Positions 62,877 through 64,000 of a DNA stretch of 64,000 nucleotides are shown piece after piece. This stretch comes from Lepus europaeus. Its lineage: Eukaryota > Chordata > Mammalia > Lagomorpha > Leporidae. Below the pieces are notes generated by a model, which saw only the letters and a program-made list of their open reading frames with translations, searched no databases and was not told where the DNA came from. The stretch covers positions 121,082,275 to 121,146,274 of the forward strand of contig NC_084834.1 in NCBI RefSeq assembly GCF_033115175.1, written 5' to 3'. Each line of letters begins with the position of its first letter. Within the stretch, counting starts at the first letter, position 1. The translations under genes were made by a program, and so were the position numbers.

Positions 62877-64000
62877 GATTAAAACCCTTTCTTTGCCACC
62901 CGCTGGCTCTGTTATTTTGGGCAGCTTAGCACGTGTGCTCTGGAACACGCTTGCTCCTCTGGGGAGCAGGATTGACATGTCTTTTACTCTGGGGATGCAT
63001 CACGGAGTTCAGGGAGGGAGATGCTACACGTCTCTAACGCTCAGTCTGGCGCCCTGTTCATTCTGGGGAGCAATCACCCAGAAATGTCCCCAGATGCTTC
63101 CACGCCTGCCTCCCTGGCTTGGAGAGGATCGCGGTGCCCAAGGACAAATGAAGGTGAGACCTGAGCCACTCCCTGGGCAGAGTCTGCTCCCCCCACCCCG
63201 CACTCTCAACTTCCCGACGCGTTTGAGCCAAGAGCATCCAAGGCACACGGCGAGCGCTCTGCTCCTGCCCTGTCTGTGGCAGCCACGGCAGCCTTCCCAG
63301 GAATCTTACCGGGAGAGGGTGATGAAGACCTCGCAGTATTTGGCTCGCTGTCTGATGCAAGCCGCCTGGGTGAAAAAAGTGGCTTTTTCTTTTTGTTTCA
63401 TTTGCTCTTTCTCGGGCTTTCCCCCACCCCTCCCCTTAGTCCACATGTGACTGCCTCTGAGACCGTGCCCATCACGAAGATTCTCGCTTGCTTCTGGAAA
63501 ACACAGCCCAGAGGAGTTTTCCTCTTCAGATGCCCCCTTCCGCCCAGGCCAAGAGACCAGGGTTCGGTTCTCAGCTGGGAGGAAGGAGAATCTGTCTCCT
63601 TAGACGCGTGGGCAGATCCTGACGGCAGAGCGTTTTGCCAGGACCCAGGAGGAGCCCACGCAGGCACGGCGCAGAGCGATCCGCCTGTGCCACGGATTTG
63701 GAAAAGGAGTGGAGGGTCGGAGGCAGAGAGAGGGCTGTTTGTCAAGGTGAGTGGCAGACGGTGGCTGACATGAAGGACGTGTGGCAGCAGAGAATCAGCG
63801 TGAGTGCCCATCAGACACCAGGGTGACCCGAAGGAGCGTTCTCCTGTCTTCTGGGTAGGAGTCACGCAGATTGGGACATGAGTGACAGTCGGCCCTGGGG
63901 ATGAGGAATCGACTGAGACGACGATCCTTCCCCCTCCCCTCCCCACCCAGCCCCCTGCCCCTTGCATCAGCCTCCCGTGCTCCCGTCACCGAGTGGCCAG
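62877..64000. other. Intergenic right end, no recognised element
   Basis: GC-moderate unique-looking DNA with no CSINE. Open frames are short and none is recognised. Confidence 0.4.

Noticed and set aside
62100..63450. Cys/Val/His-rich open frames on both strands, up to 437 codons
   Set aside because: They arise from TG/CA repeats, which avoid stop codons. No initiation context or domain is seen.

Overview
The window is nuclear DNA from a lagomorph, almost certainly rabbit (Oryctolagus) or a close relative. It holds about 60 copies of the tRNA-derived lagomorph C repeat (CSINE). These fall into an older type with CAAATAAATAAA tails and a younger type that begins with CACTAGGCTAATCCTCC and ends in TGTC followed by A's. 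It also holds the 3' end of a rabbit-type L1 next to a 200-base assembly gap. No prokaryotic operon, CRISPR array or defence locus is present. All conserved protein-coding sequence I can support is in two spliced genes and one processed pseudogene.

Both genes lie on the minus strand, head to tail. SRD5A3 (polyprenal/steroid 5-alpha reductase 3) is complete: five coding exons between 46614 and 36360. All splice junctions can be read, the phases agree, and the joined frame is 957 bases, giving 318 residues, the same as the human protein. TMEM165 (Golgi Mn/Ca transporter of the UPF0016/Gdt1 family) begins 17 kb further on. Exon 1 is at 19397-19224 and exon 2 at 5548-5323, and the remaining exons lie beyond the left edge. 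The order SRD5A3-TMEM165 matches human 4q12. Both genes serve glycosylation: SRD5A3 makes dolichol for ER N-glycosylation, and TMEM165 supplies manganese and ion balance to Golgi glycosyltransferases.

Layout. 1-5322: TMEM165 intron 2, with a broken RPS3A retrocopy. 5323-19397: exon 2, a 13.7-kb intron rich in CSINEs, exon 1. 18.6-20.0 kb: TMEM165 CpG island. 20.05-21.13 kb: a GC-rich minisatellite built on 15/30-base units, carrying eight perfect GCGTGGGCG (EGR1-type) motifs. 21.1-36.3 kb: intergenic DNA with CSINEs, MIR, L2 and a palindromic MITE-like element. 36.4-46.6 kb: SRD5A3. 46.0-46.8 kb: its CpG island, with a stack of CSINE remnants immediately upstream. 46.8-64 kb: intergenic DNA with an old L1 split by three CSINEs, L2 fragments, the gap at 55001-55200, the L1 3' end, two CTCF-like motifs and an 800-base TG-rich array with four higher-order copies.

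The most interesting non-genic signals are the EGR1-motif minisatellite just upstream of the TMEM165 promoter, the structured TG array, the strand bias of CSINEs in TMEM165 introns, and a repeated palindromic MITE-like family. I found no convincing new multi-gene system. All family names are from sequence recognition without a database search.
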